In this document: one piece after another, positions 29,631 through 39,914 of the stretch
Layout: each line of letters opens with the position of its first letter
Position numbering within the stretch: position 1 is the stretch's first letter
Assembly: GCA_951799405.1 (NCBI GenBank)
Contig: OX637332.1
Location: forward strand, 28,868,832 to 28,932,831
DNA: 64,000 nucleotides
Direction: 5' to 3'
Origin: Agapetus fuscipes
Taxonomy: Eukaryota > Arthropoda > Insecta > Trichoptera > Glossosomatidae
Program-made: the position numbers and the translations under genes
Notes under the pieces: generated by a model
The model's input: only the letters and a program-made list of their open reading frames with translations
Databases searched by the model: none
Told to the model about the DNA's origin: nothing

Positions 29631-29884
29631 TTTCATATCATCTTTAACATCCCTAGTACCCACCTACTCACAGACTCACAATGAGAATTCCGGAAGAGAG
29701 CGTTTATCCTGTTACGCATATACCAGGTACCTGTGATCACTATGAATTGTCACAGTATTGTATAAACTGACAAATTAAATAGCCTTGACTCTTATTGTAT
29801 TAAAGGGAAGTATCAGATACATTAAATATGTAGATGATATGGCCAATGACTGGAATCAGCAGGGAGAAGATCAGAAAGAGAAAT

Positions 29885-30240
29885 CTATAATCTATAATCT
29901 AAGCTGCAAGGATATGTTAACATTTAAGGCTCATATGAAATGCATGCCTACAGACAGGCACATGTAGGTTCGCGCCTACACATTCTGCATGTGTGCATAC
30001 AAATAAAGAAAAACATATGGACATAAACCTTGCAACTCCTGCCGCCGTTCCCTGAAACGGGGTGGCATTGGCAAAAGTGAACCGATTTTTACAGCACGGG
30101 TGGTCAGCCTCGTACCAACCTATCAGTCAAGGAGCACAAAAAATTATAAATGATTTACAGAAATTCATAATGAGACACATTACAAATTAATATTAAAATA
30201 ATGTAAAATTAAAATTAAACTAAATATTACACTTAGAATT
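29885..30240 (-). mobile_element. RTE-like LINE tail with part of the 3-prime UTR
   Basis: The tail block runs 29885-30137 (CTATAATCTATAATCTAAGC to CCTATCAGTCAAGGAGCAC). It belongs to a subtype with GGCAAAAGTGAACCGATTTT, shared with 31650-31900. Beyond 30137, AAATGATTTACA..AATTC is shared between the two, so both extend into LINE 3-prime UTR. Confidence 0.8.
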
Positions 30241-30394
30241 AATGCCTTAGCCGCCATTGTTGCAAATCAACCGCCATTGCGAAAAGTAGTGAATAAATAA
30301 TTATTTATTAAATGAATGCAGTTTTTTTTATTTTTACTAAATTTTATAGAACCAAAACAATGCTAATTAAACACTGTTTTAATTTTCGCTCGAT
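30241..30394. other. SMOC intron 3 sequence, nothing recognised
   Basis: AT-rich, no match found within the window. Confidence 0.5.
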
Positions 30395-30510
30395 GTTTTT
30401 GTGTAGATTACACCTCAAAATCCTCTGCAAGCTTGTTCTTCGCTGGTCAGCGCCAATTTTGCAAACAATATCCATTTTCTGTAAGGCTGGATGAACTTTT
30501 GTTAGCGTTT
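30395..30510 (-). mobile_element. SINE-B tail fragment, diverged
   Basis: TTTTGTGTAGATTACACCTC, CGCTGGTCAGCGCCAATTTT and CTGTAAGGCTGGATGAACTT match the SINE-B 3-prime half on the minus strand. Confidence 0.65.
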
Positions 30511-30635
30511 TTTTTTTGGCTTAGGCACATGAATTTTTCAGCGGAGGGAAACTTATGAAAAATTAAATGATTTTTTTTGTACTTTTTGTTTAATGAGGAA
30601 TAAAATTTATCGGTTATTCTTGTGAAAAATGACTT

Positions 30636-30925
30636 GTTTCAAATCTTGAGAATAGGATGAATGGGAATGATTGGTTTCAAATCTTAAGAATAGGATGAAT
30701 GTGAATAATTGGTTTCAAATCTTAAGAATAGGATGAATGTGAATGATTGGTTTCAAATCTTGAGAATAGGATGAATGTGAATGATTGGTTTCAAATCTTA
30801 AGAATAGGATGAATGTGAATGATTGGTTTCAAATCTTAAGAATAGGATGAATGTGAATGATTGGTTTCAAATCTTGAGAATAGGATCAATGTGAATGATT
30901 GGTTTCAAATCTTGAGAATAGGATG
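30636..30925. repeat. 38-bp minisatellite, about 7.5 units
   Basis: Unit AAATCTTAAGAATAGGATGA followed by ATGTGAATGATTGGTTTC. Variants differ by TTAAG/TTGAG and single bases. It lies in SMOC intron 3, about 60 bp inside the donor of the 48-bp exon 3. Confidence 0.95.
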
Positions 30926-30986
30926 AAGGTGAAAGGAAGAAGATGTAGGCATGAAAAAGTAGGCATACAAAATGTTTTTTTTTTAC

Positions 30987-31034
30987 CTTTTTTGTTTCGT
31001 CCGTTTCTCTGGAACTGCACTCTTCTCACTAATC
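30987..31034 (-). CDS. SMOC: SMOC exon 3: 48-bp basic linker exon
   Basis: Strong acceptor (pyrimidine tract ending TTCCTTTAG) and donor AAAAAG|GTAAAA. Phase 1 in and out, encoding RLVRRVQFQRNGRNKK (residues 82-97). It joins the Kazal domain (GPCA) to the first EC domain (ECDRVD) with matching phases. The clustered Arg/Lys residues could bind heparan sulfate, a property known for SMOC proteins; that role is inferred. A second AG at 31029-31030 would shorten it by two codons. Confidence 0.78.
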
Positions 31035-31239
31035 CTAAAGGAACAAAAAGAAGGAAAATATAAACATAAATGAAGATACCTATACATGACTCAGTTACGA
31101 ATAAAATCCTTCAAAAAATAGAAATTTAAAAATGAGCATTGGATTCGTCAGATTTGAGTTTAAAAAAAATGTTTATTGAAAACTTTACTAAGATACATAT
31201 GCATATATCTTACGTTTCATAGCCCAAAATAAGGGGATT

Positions 31240-31292
31240 CAATCACCACTAGGGGCTCCGCCCCTGGCTGCTACGCAGCCCAACCCCTTAAC
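31240..31292. repeat. Two adjacent GC hairpins
   Basis: GGGGCTCCGCCCC and GGCTGCTACGCAGCC follow each other at about 31253-31283 in AT-rich intron. Function unknown. Confidence 0.7.
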
Positions 31293-31467
31293 ATTAGGCA
31301 ATGTGTATATTGCACATATTTTTGCATCTAGGGAATCAATCATATTAGAAAACATGTAAAAAAAATGCAGTTTTTGTAAAAAAAAAAATTTTTAAGTCTT
31401 TTAACAAAAGAAAGAAAACTAAAAGCAACTAAAAAAAAAAAACCGGTTTTAATTTGCTCCATTATAG

Positions 31468-31645
31468 TCCTTGACTTATATGTTGGTATGAGGCTGACCA
31501 CCCAAACTGTTAAAAAATGTTGCACTTTGCCAATGTCACCCAACAAAAGAAGAGCCTGTATGAAGAAGGTTATTACTCTGGAGGAAATTTAAGAAGTATT
31601 TAAGGACAGAAAGAAATGGCGGTTGATCTGTAATTTTGGCGGCTA
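31468..31645 (+). mobile_element. RTE-like LINE scraps: tail start, then ORF end
   Basis: 31468-31542 is the start of a tail block (CCTTGACTTATATGTTGGTA to AATGTCACCC). 31543-31645 is the last part of the LINE frame (AGAAGAGCCTGTATGAAGAA, then GGCGGTTGATCTG), out of normal order. Confidence 0.78.
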
Positions 31646-31649
31646 TCTA

Positions 31650-31960
31650 TCTATAATCTATGATCTAAGCTGCAAAGATATGTTAACATTTAAGACTCAT
31701 ATTAAATGCATGCCCACAGACAGGCACATGTAGGTTCGCGCCTACACATTTTGCATGTGTGCATAAAAATAAACAAAACCTCACGTGAACATAAATCTTG
31801 CAACTCCTGCCGCCGTTCCCTGAACCGGGGTGGCATTGGCAAAAGTGAACCGATTTTTACAGCATGGGGGGTCAGCCTCACACCAACAGTTAAGGAGCAC
31901 AAAAAAATATAAATGATTTACAAAAATTCTTAATTACTTATACACATAACATATCCAAAT
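31650..31960 (-). mobile_element. RTE-like LINE tail plus 3-prime UTR
   Basis: TATAATCTATGATCTAAGCT to CAACAGTTAAGGAGCAC on the minus strand, then AATGATTTACAAAAATTC as in 30137 onward. A 66-codon minus frame here is incidental. Confidence 0.82.
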
Positions 31961-32300
31961 TAAAATAAAATTGGTTTTGTTTTTAGTTTTGATGTCCAGA
32001 CATATTATTATTTGTTGATTTAAAAAATGTAATTTGTCGTGTATGTTCCTGGACTTATAGGTTGGTATGCGGCTGACCAACCATGCTGTAAAAATAGTTC
32101 ACTTTGCCAATGTCATCCCTGTTTCAGGGAACGACGGCAAGAGTTGCAGGGCTTATGTTCATTTGAGATTGGGTTTTTATATTGTAGGTCCACATGCGGC
32201 ATGTGTAAGCGCTAAATTATACATGTCTGTTTGTGGGAATGCATTTAATATAAATCTTAAATGACATATATCTTTGCAGCTTAGATTAAATTAGATTAGA
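31961..32300 (+). mobile_element. RTE-like LINE 3-prime UTR and tail
   Basis: AAAATTGGTTTTGTTTTTAG and AAAAATGTAATTTGTCGTGT match the UTR of the copy at 48480-48595. The tail block follows from TTCCTGGACTTATAGG to TTAGATTAAATTAGATTAG. Confidence 0.88.
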
Positions 32301-32730
32301 CCCCTGTTCCAGGGAAGGTTGGCAAAAGTTACAGGCAAAAGTTTGTTTGTGGGCATGCATCGTATATGAGCTTTGAATCTATATACATCCTTGCAACTTA
32401 GATTATAGACCTCTGTGTCAGGGAAGGTCGGCAAAAGTTGTAGGGCTTATGTTCATTTGAGGTTTGGATTTTATTTGTAAGTACACATTCAGCATTTGTA
32501 AGCGCGAACTACACGTGCTTGTTTATGGGTATGCATCTGAGAGCTGTAAATGAATATATCCTTGCAACTTAGATTATATATTATAGATTATATTATAGTA
32601 TCTGTAAACTCAACATAATATCTTAGATTGGGTTTTTTGGTCCATATGGGACATGTGTAAGTGTGAACTTATACGTATCTGCTTGTGAGAATGTTGTAAT
32701 ATATCTTTGCAACTAAGATTATAGATTTAA
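32301..32730 (+). mobile_element. Three truncated RTE-like LINE tails in a row
   Basis: 32301-32408, 32409-32590 and about 32620-32728 each begin at a different point in the block and each end in TTGCAACTTAGATTATA or a close variant. Serial insertion at AGATT-rich ends is the likely cause. Confidence 0.82.
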
Positions 32731-33300
32731 ATCCATTTTTATTTTTTTTGTTTGTTGTTTTTTTGATTTGTATCAAATAAAAAAAAAATATCCCAAAAAA
32801 AAAAATACTTTCGAATTTTGCCGCTAGATGCCTATTTAGTTTTTTTCAATTTTGCATACATTTTCTTACATTTCAATACAAAACAAAAACAGGTTTAAAA
32901 AAATGTGGCGGCTTTTTAAAAAATACTTTTTTCAGAAATTATAATTACTTCTACTAAAAACTACTGTTTTACGAAAAAAAAATTTTTTGTTGTAAATATT
33001 GAAAGAAGTTATAGTGTATTCGAGTGTGTTTCTCAAACACATACATGAATGGTCCTGTTTTGCAGCATATATACAAAATTTTCTTTTCTATGTTTGCAAA
33101 TGTATTTCATCTGCTGTGACGGCATTAGTTTTGAAAATCGAAACTCAAAGCGAGTGACGACGAAAGACGACGATGAAGGGTAATATAATAAAGGATATTT
33201 TAAGATAAGTATTCTTCAAGCTTTATATTTTTGTTCTCTTAATACACCAAGATTATTACATTATACAAGCTTCCCGAGAAAATTCTCTAAAAGGATTATT
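32731..33300. other. SMOC intron 2, AT-rich, nothing recognised
   Basis: Long A and T runs. GACGACGAAAGACGACGAT near 33158 is a short purine-rich repeat. No gene. Confidence 0.55.
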
Positions 33301-33303
33301 AAC

Positions 33304-33490
33304 AGCTTCAGGACCGCTTTTCTGCTAAATTCCTCAAGACCTTGAGGCGGCAAGTTAGCGATTTATGTCCAAAAATAAGGTGTACTGTGATTTTTTAAAG
33401 TATGGAGTTCTTTCGCAAGCGCTAGCAAGCTCCAACTTGGATTGATATCCTAAGTGTAAGGAATTAAGCATAACAGCGCTTCAGATGTGG
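33304..33490. mobile_element. MITE family I (CTGAAGCGCT...AATTCCTTACG), copy 1
   Basis: Left CTTCAGGACCGCTTTTCTGC and right AACAGCGCTTCAG are inverted, with AAATTCCT/AGGAATT inside. About 170 bp align with 52968-53142 throughout (GCGATTT.TGTCCAAAAATAAGG). Confidence 0.8.
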
Positions 33491-33789
33491 TATGAGCCTC
33501 ATTAAAATACCGGATCAAGTGTTTTGTTTTTGAATAACATCGACACGTGAGGTGAGAAGTCAGAATTCACATCATGGGAAAATTGAAAACGCCACTTAGA
33601 GCAATCTGGTTTACATCACGGCGAAGCAGAATCGAAGACTTCAAACCGTATCGGCTTGCTTTCAAAAAAGTGAGAACAAACATGATCCTTATTTTAAATA
33701 TTCTATTTTTTTGCAGATTTCATTGACGTATAAAGGCCAGCAGTAATTTGAACATTACATCAAAAGGAGGTGTCAATAATAGTGGCATC

Positions 33790-33960
33790 TTGATTGCATA
33801 TTTATACACGTCATCCCTTCGGTGTTTGTTTGGCTTATCTACAATTTGATACAAAGATGATTTTTCTATGCAATTGTCTTAAGAATCATAATATTCTACA
33901 CAATCTGAGGTAAGAAAAAAAACGTAAAACACGATAATGTAAGAGTTGTTTTAAGTGTTT
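33790..33960. mobile_element. MITE family G, partial
   Basis: TTTGTTTGGCTTATCTACAA, TTGTCTTAAGAATCATAATA and TTCTACACAATCTGAG match the minus strand of 8340-8440 and of 51840-51985. Confidence 0.6.
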
Positions 33961-33989
33961 TTAAAATAAACTTTCACTTTTCATAAGAC

Positions 33990-34330
33990 AGGAAAAACTC
34001 TGAGGGATAGATTTAGGAATGAATGGGTAAAAAAAGAATGTAATTTGAAAGAGGATGTGAAAGTTAAGGTACAAGAGAATGTGATGAGATGGTTTGGGCA
34101 TGTGGAAAGAATGAATGATGAAAGACTGACAAAGTTTATATAAAAATAAAGTGTGAAAGGAAAAAGAGGGAAGTGACGACCGAGAAAAGTATGGAGTCAT
34201 CAGATTGAGGAGATTGTGAAAGAATGGGATATACAAAGTGAGCGTAAAAGAAGAAAATGAATGAAAAAGGTGATGGATATGAATGAATTGAAAGAGGTAT
34301 GTCAGGATAGGAAAATGGAGGCAACTCTGC
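33990..34330 (+). pseudogene. RTE-like LINE ORF end, decayed
   Basis: Reads LRDRFRNEWVKKECN, VMRWFGHVERMNDERLTK with a stop soon after, then frameshifted VVRLRRL-type sequence, and MKKVMDMNELKEVCQDR. It parallels 1380-1700 of the left-edge copy but is much more diverged. Confidence 0.8.
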
Positions 34331-35049
34331 AGAGGCTCTGGCCACCCCTAGCGGAATGGCGACAGAGTTACAGTTACAGTATAAGACACATTGGCTCAGT
34401 ACACATACAAACGATGCTCATGTGAAATTACCTCTGATAGACATAAAACAAACAAGCACTAGGGGAAAAATTAATGTATAAATGCATGCCATTGTTTTTG
34501 ACAATGACGTTATGATTCAGCATATTGATTGCACATACTATTAAGATGTTTAGACTCTAGCATAACTGGTATATGTGGCATCTATCAAAATGGTCAAAAA
34601 ATTAAAATGTCTCCCGTTGTTCCCTGCTTTTGCGAGCATTTTCCAGCATCCAAACAAACAACTCAAGTCCAAAAAAAAACATCTTAACAATTAAATCACA
34701 ATATGTACATAAAGATTTTTGGATTCATTGGAAGTTAACATGGTGTTAAAAATCACAAACCGATTACACAAGCAGATCACAGAGTTTAATCATGAAAGAG
34801 GAATGTGAAAGACATTAAATAGGATTTGAACAGAATAAGGACTGTGTAATTGCCTACTCATTTATGATGGTTGATTCCATCTCCAGGAAACAAACTGCCT
34901 GTCATATAATAGAGGAATACCCAACAAAACACATCCTCAAAACCATTAATATCTAATTGAAGTTTTTTCCAGAGCAATACAATTGATGAATAGTCTAGAT
35001 CTGCGACTTTAAAGCGACTCAATAGCCTACAAAATTTTTCGAATATTTC
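34331..35049. other. SMOC intron 2, nothing recognised
   Basis: No shared repeat or domain-bearing frame. A 64-codon minus frame at 34858-35052 is unsupported. Confidence 0.55.
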
Positions 35050-36480
35050 CATGCAAAAGGACCGATTTGTTTAACTCATCAGATGGTCTATTTACTTTTA
35101 TTGTCATGTAGCTGTCGCCTTTCTAGCATAATGTTGGCAATTAGATATCATTTTACCTGCACAAGGACCGATCTGTTTGACTGTGACCTGATCAGATGTT
35201 CTTTTAACTTCTATCGTTATTAACTGCTTTATTTAGCTATGATTTTACCAGCACACAGACCGATCTGTTTGACTGTGACCTGATCAGATGTTCTTTTAAC
35301 TGCTATCGTTATTAACTGATACATTAAGCTATGATTTTACCTGCACAAGGACTGATCTGTTTGACTGTGACATGATCAGATGTTCTTTTAACTGCTATTG
35401 TAAATAACTGCTTTACTTAGATATCATTTTACCTGCACAAGGACCGATCTGTTTGACTGTGACCTGATCAGATATTCTTTTAACTGCTATCGTTATTAAC
35501 TGCTTCATTTAGCTATGATTGTACCTGCACACAGACCGAACTGTTTGACTGTGACCTGATTACATGTTCTTTCAACTGCTATTGTTATTAACTGCTTTAT
35601 TTAGCTATGATTGTACCTGCACACAGACCGATCTCATTGACTGTGACCTGATCAGAAGTTCTTTTAACTGTTATCGTTATTAACTGCTTCATTTAGCTAT
35701 GATTGTACCTGCACACAGACCGAACTGTTTGACTGTGACCTGATTACATGTTCTTTCAACTGCTATTGTTATTAACTGCTTTATTTAGCTATGATTGTAC
35801 CTGCACACAGACCGATCTCATTGACTGTGACCTGATCAGAAGTTCTTTCAACTGTTATCGTTATTAACTGCTTCATTTAGCTATGATTGTACCTGCACAC
35901 AGACCGAACTGTTTGACTGTGACCTGATTACATGTTCTTTCAACTGCTATTGTTATTAACTGCTTTATTTAGCTATGATTGTACCTGCACACAGACCGAT
36001 CTCATTGACTGTGACCTGATCAGAAGTTCTTTTAACTGTTATCGTTATTAACTGCTTCATTTAGCTATGATTTTACCAGCACACATACCGATCTGTTTGA
36101 ATGTCACCTGATCAAATGTTCTTTTAACTGCTTCATTTAGCTATGATTGTACCTGCACACAGACCGATCTCATTGACTGTGACCTGATCAGAAGTTCTTT
36201 TAACTGTTATCGTTATTAACTGCTTCATTTAGCTATGATTTTACCAGCACACATACCGATCTGTTTGAATGTCACCTGATCAAATGTTCTTTTAACTGCT
36301 TCATTTAGCTATGATTGTACCTGCACACAGACCGATCTGTTTGACTGTGACCTGATCAGATGTTCTTTTAACTGCTATCGTTATTAACTGCTTTATTTTA
36401 CCAGCACTCAGACCGATCTGTTTGACTGTGACCTGATCACATGTTGTTACACAACTGCTACTGTTATTAACTGCCATGTT
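35050..36480. repeat. 92-bp satellite derived from the SMOC Kazal exon end
   Basis: About 15 units of 92 bp (a degenerate sixteenth at about 35050-35110). Forward core: TGCACAAGGACCGATCTGTT then GACTGTGACCTGATCAGATG, TTCTTTTAACTGCTATCG, TTATTAACTGCTT and ATTTAGCTATGATTTTACC. On the minus strand each unit carries GATCAGGTCACAGTC...GGTCCTTGTGCAG or a GGTCTGTGTGCAG variant, followed by GTAAAATC or GTACAATC. That aligns codon by codon with the last 13 codons and donor of exon 2. From about 35520 to 36060 two unit types alternate, giving a 184-bp higher-order repeat present three times. Confidence 0.95.
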
Positions 36481-36515
36481 GATAGCTCAATGTCGCCAAT
36501 AAGCTATCGTCTTAC

Positions 36516-36666
36516 TTGCACAAGGACCGTAGCGCTTCACTGTGACCTGATCACACTTGAGCCTGATCATGTGGCACCTGGACTGGTAGGTGCGGTTGTC
36601 ATCTCCGCACACTGTCTTCCACTCGCCCATGGAAAGGCAAAGCGACAACTTGGCTGCGCAGTCTGC
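36516..36666 (-). CDS. SMOC: SMOC exon 2: Kazal (follistatin-like) domain
   Basis: Acceptor CGTTTAATTTCAG, phase 0. Donor TGCAA|GTAAG, phase 1. Encodes residues 32-81: six cysteines C34, C41, C51, C62, C69, C80 with VCGDDNRTYQSRCHM and VTVKRYGPC, the classic Kazal pattern (VCGxDxxTYxxxC...GxC). In SMOC proteins the Kazal domain directly follows the signal peptide, as here. The last 37 bases of the exon plus the donor are the source of, or share origin with, the adjacent 92-bp satellite. Confidence 0.94.
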
Positions 36667-36739
36667 CTGAAATTAAACGAAAAAAAAGAGTTTTATTGGG
36701 TGTGCTTCTTCTTTCCGTTTATTAACAAAATCAAAATAA

Positions 36740-36948
36740 ATTATCCACATTCACAAAAACTGAAAACCAGCCCCCTCGGGAGCTGGAAACCCCCTTACTT
36801 CAACTGAAGTGGTTGGCGTTATGCAGGCCCCCTTACCTATAAAAATAAATAGGTAATACTCGTCACATGCAACCTCTTACAAGAAAGAATGCGACAAAAA
36901 ATATAACTGCTTGTGAAGCTTAGTTGCGTAGATCTTAAATAAAAAGGA
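36740..36948 (+). mobile_element. SINE-A, 5-prime truncated
   Basis: CACAAAAACTGAAAACCAGC, CTTCAACTGAAGTGGTTGGC, AAAAATAAATAGG and GAAGCTTAGTTGCG. Head missing. Confidence 0.85.
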
Positions 36949-37264
36949 ATGATTTACGAAATCAAACTTTTTGTGTAAGATTCACGATATTAATTAGGCG
37001 GCATCCACGCGTGAAAACAATTTATTTAGCTCATAAAGATGATCTTGTACAGATTCACATAATGTGAAGTATGTTAACCTTCAGAGTATGTAATGATTAA
37101 GAGGAGTAGACACGCAGATGGCAGACTGGAAAGCCGCGGTAGACAGGAGGAGTTAGAGGCGAAGGCTGATGGAGGCCAAGGGGAGATATGAGCTGTAGGG
37201 ACATCGAACATGTACTGAGTTTTAAATATTCCGTTCAATCCATCTCTAAACGATACAGATAGAT
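36949..37264 (+). pseudogene. Intron 1 sequence with a third-LINE C-terminal scrap at 37095-37205
   Basis: GAGGAGTAGACACGCAGATG, GACTGGAAAGCCGCGGTAGA and AGGCTGATGGAGGCCAAGG parallel the DWRRK..DR..WR...EAK pattern seen at 19405-19578. The rest is unrecognised. Confidence 0.55.
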
Positions 37265-37592
37265 TGGCAACATAAACGCTACTAAGCTACACATATAGTG
37301 TAACTTCTTGCCGGGTTATCCTCGACGGGTCGCATTTGGCGAATGGAACCTTTTTTTTATTTTTACAGGTAAGAGGACCAACCACTTCAGTTGAAGTGGG
37401 GGGTTGCCCAGTTCCCGAGTGGGCTGGTACTTATTTCTTGTGAAGGCTGAGTAAACCTTGCCGGTGTTTTATTTTGGGTTCGAAATTAACACCGAAACGG
37501 GGAATTATTTCTGACACCGTCGGTGGGATTCGAGCCCGAGCTTTTGGTATGGAATGCAAGCACTCTACCAATTGAGCTATCGACCGGACTAC
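37265..37592 (-). mobile_element. SINE-A, near complete
   Basis: Reads in reverse from TCCGGTCGATAGCTCAATTG (37573-37592) through CGGGCTCGAATCCCACCGAC to TTACACTATATGTGTAGCTT. Confidence 0.9.
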
Positions 37593-38180
37593 ATGAATAT
37601 AAAAATATGCAATTCGCAATTCTCAAGTGATTCCCAATATCGCCGATATTATGATTGATTGATGATTGATTCGAAAGTCTTCTTCAATTTTTTTTTTGTC
37701 AAATTTTACAGAACAAAATAGGCAGTGAGTATGTATACTTGATTATTTAGTAATTCAAAATAACAATACTGTTTCGATTTATTTTAAATAAAGTAAACGT
37801 ATGTATCTTAATTGGGATTACAAAATTGTATTACTCACAGATTCGGAATCTTTTTCGTCTTGCCGCTCCCTAAATAATTGGATTTTTATGCGGCGCCTTT
37901 AATACATAAGATTTTCTTTTAAATTAATTTAAATCGTCGACGCGGGGGAGATAAACTAGAAACGTCTTTGCAAAAAACATTTTGTTCCAAAAAAGTGTCA
38001 ACCTGGGGGTGGGGTGGGGGCGGGAGGGGGGGAGAGTTAGAGCTAGCCTTCCAAAAACTATCATCGTCCAATTTCGTCTCAAAAAAGCCCAAAAGGCACA
38101 GCTTTCAGTTGATCATTATCACCCCCTAATCAGTAATGAAGGCTTGTGTGATGCAAGTCAGGTGTGAGAAAGGGTAGGAC
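37593..38180. other. SMOC intron 1, nothing recognised; G-rich tract near 38005-38035
   Basis: Contains GGGGGTGGGGTGGGGGCGGG, which could form a G-quadruplex on the + strand. No gene. Confidence 0.55.
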
Positions 38181-38480
38181 GATTTTCGGTAGGTGAATGG
38201 ATAAAGGTTTTCTAATTTCTTAATTTTTTCCTTAAGGCACTCTAGCTTCAAGAAAGGTGGCAGGAGTTACAAGGCTTATCTTAATGCTATTTCTTATGTT
38301 TCTTTCGATCAATGTTTATTTTTTTTCAATGTAATTTTCTTCTCTGTTTATATTTTCTTTCTCTGTTTCTATTTTTCCTGTATTTTTCGATCTATGTATT
38401 TGTTTTGTATATGGCCAGTCACGTATTGCGCCCTTCGCGTGACCGGGCTGGAATAAAGATTTTATTTTATTTATGTTATT
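38181..38480 (+). other. Possible retroelement 3-prime end
   Basis: T-rich sequence followed by GGCCAGTCACGTATTGCGCC, CTTCGCGTGACCGGGCTGG and AATAAAGATTTTATTTTATT. The layout looks like a polyadenylation end of a retroelement, without recognisable coding sequence. Confidence 0.35.
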
Positions 38481-38788
38481 ATTATTATTAATACTTTATT
38501 GTTTTCTAATTGATTTTGAAATGAAAACCTCGCACTTTAGCGAAAAGAAACAAAGACTATGATTGTCTCGAAGGAAACCTCTGTGCACTCTTTTTGCACA
38601 AGTATTGGATTACTATAACCGATGCGATGGTACAACAGAGAGCCCCATTGTATCGAGATCAGAATAATGATCGGCTTGTAGGACTGCGCTTACACATAAA
38701 TGCATAAATAAACTGGAACATGTTAACATTCAGGCACGGATTAAGGCCAACAAAGACCAACAACGTGACAGGCACGCCCTCGCACGAA
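38481..38788. other. SMOC intron 1, nothing recognised
   Basis: No shared repeat or coding signal. Confidence 0.5.
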
Positions 38789-39088
38789 ACTAACTTCTTG
38801 CCGGGCTACCCCCGAAGGGTTTCGTATGTGGCGAGTGGAACCTATTTATTTTTATAGGTAAGGGGGGCGGCCTTACGCCAGCCACTTCAACTGAAGTGGG
38901 GGTTTCCCAACTCTCGAGGGGTCTGGTGCTCATTTCTTGTGGAGGCTGAGTAAACCTTGCCGTAATTTTATTTTTGGGTTTGAAATAAACACCGAAACGG
39001 GAAATCATTCCTAACACCCTCGGTGGGATTCGAACCCGAGCTCATGACATGGAATGCCAACTCGCTACCATCTGAGCTATCGACCGGA
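38789..39088 (-). mobile_element. SINE-A, near complete
   Basis: TTCCGGTCGATAGCTCAGAT head on the minus strand, box B GGGTTCGAATCCCACCGAG, and body through CTTCAGTTGAAGTGGC. Confidence 0.88.
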
Positions 39089-39164
39089 ATAAGGTTTTTT
39101 CTTTTAAAAAAATGAGTACTTATGTTTGCATAAGTTTGTTCCAATATAGTAAAGATCCAATAAT

Positions 39165-39630
39165 CTATAATCTAAGTTGCAAATATATCGATACCTTGAA
39201 GGTAAAACTGAATATGTGACACATTAAGCTAACATGAGTTGCTCAGATAAATGCACCTTTTTCCTATTTTCTACCAGAGAAAACGCCAAAGAAGTGTGAA
39301 AGTCCTGTACCCTTAGTACTAGTTGCAAAACTTGAGAAAAGTAAAGTTTACGGGTAATAAATAAATAATTAAAGAGTGATTTCTGCCAAAATCTGCCGTT
39401 TTTGTTTCTTACACTTTATGGTCTTAGCAAAAGAGTAACGGTGATGAAGAAAATCAAGTTCAAACAAACAAAAACGGCAGATTTTGGGGATAACCACTCC
39501 TTAATAATTGCCGTAAACTTTACATTACTCAAGTTTAGCAACTCGTACTAAGGGTACTGTAGTTTAGTAGTTTTTCGTGAGCATTTCTTCATAATTAGTT
39601 CACTTACTATGAAAAGTTACCGAAATGTCG
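39165..39630. mobile_element. MITE family F with nested family H
   Basis: A LINE-tail scrap (TATAATCTAAGTTGCAAATA) is followed at 39190 by family F (ACCTTGAAGGTAAAACTGAA) up to 39307. Family H occupies 39308-39556. Family F resumes with CTGTAGTTTAGTAG and AATTAGTTCACTTACTATGA, matching the order at 42260-42330. Confidence 0.78.
39308..39556. mobile_element. Palindromic MITE family H, copy 2 (CTG duplication)
   Basis: TACCCTTAGTACTAGTTGCA to TACTAAGGGTA, flanked by CTG (39305-39307 and 39557-39559). The target is an existing family F MITE, whose uninterrupted copies read CCTGTAGTTT at this point. Confidence 0.9.
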
Positions 39631-39674
39631 CTGACCGAAAAGGTGCGTGGACGAACTGTCGTGTGAAGGATCTG

Positions 39675-39914
39675 TACCCTTAGTACGAGTTGCAAAACTT
39701 GAGAACAGTAAAGTTTACAGAAAATATTAAAGCGTGATTTCTCCCAAAATCTGCCGTTTTTGTTTCTCACACTTTGTGGTCTTAGCAAAAGAGTTACAGT
39801 GATGAATTAAATCAAGTTCAAACAAACAAAAACGGCATATTTTGGGGGAAATCACTGTTTAATAATTGACGTAAACTTGAAATTACTCAAGTTTTGCAAC
39901 TCGTACTAAGAGTA
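39675..39914. mobile_element. Palindromic MITE family H, copy 3 (CTG duplication)
   Basis: TACCCTTAGTACGAGTTGCA to ACTCGTACTAAGAGTA, flanked by CTG (39672-39674 and 39915-39917). Only 118 bp from copy 2. Confidence 0.9.

Noticed and set aside
35050..36480. CRISPR-like regular array
   Set aside because: Units are contiguous 92-bp tandem copies without unique spacers, in a eukaryotic intron, and derive from an exon.
35050..36480. Array of mutually exclusive Kazal exon ends (Dscam-like)
   Set aside because: Units keep frame and donor but lack a pyrimidine tract and acceptor, and encode only about 13 residues without the rest of the domain.
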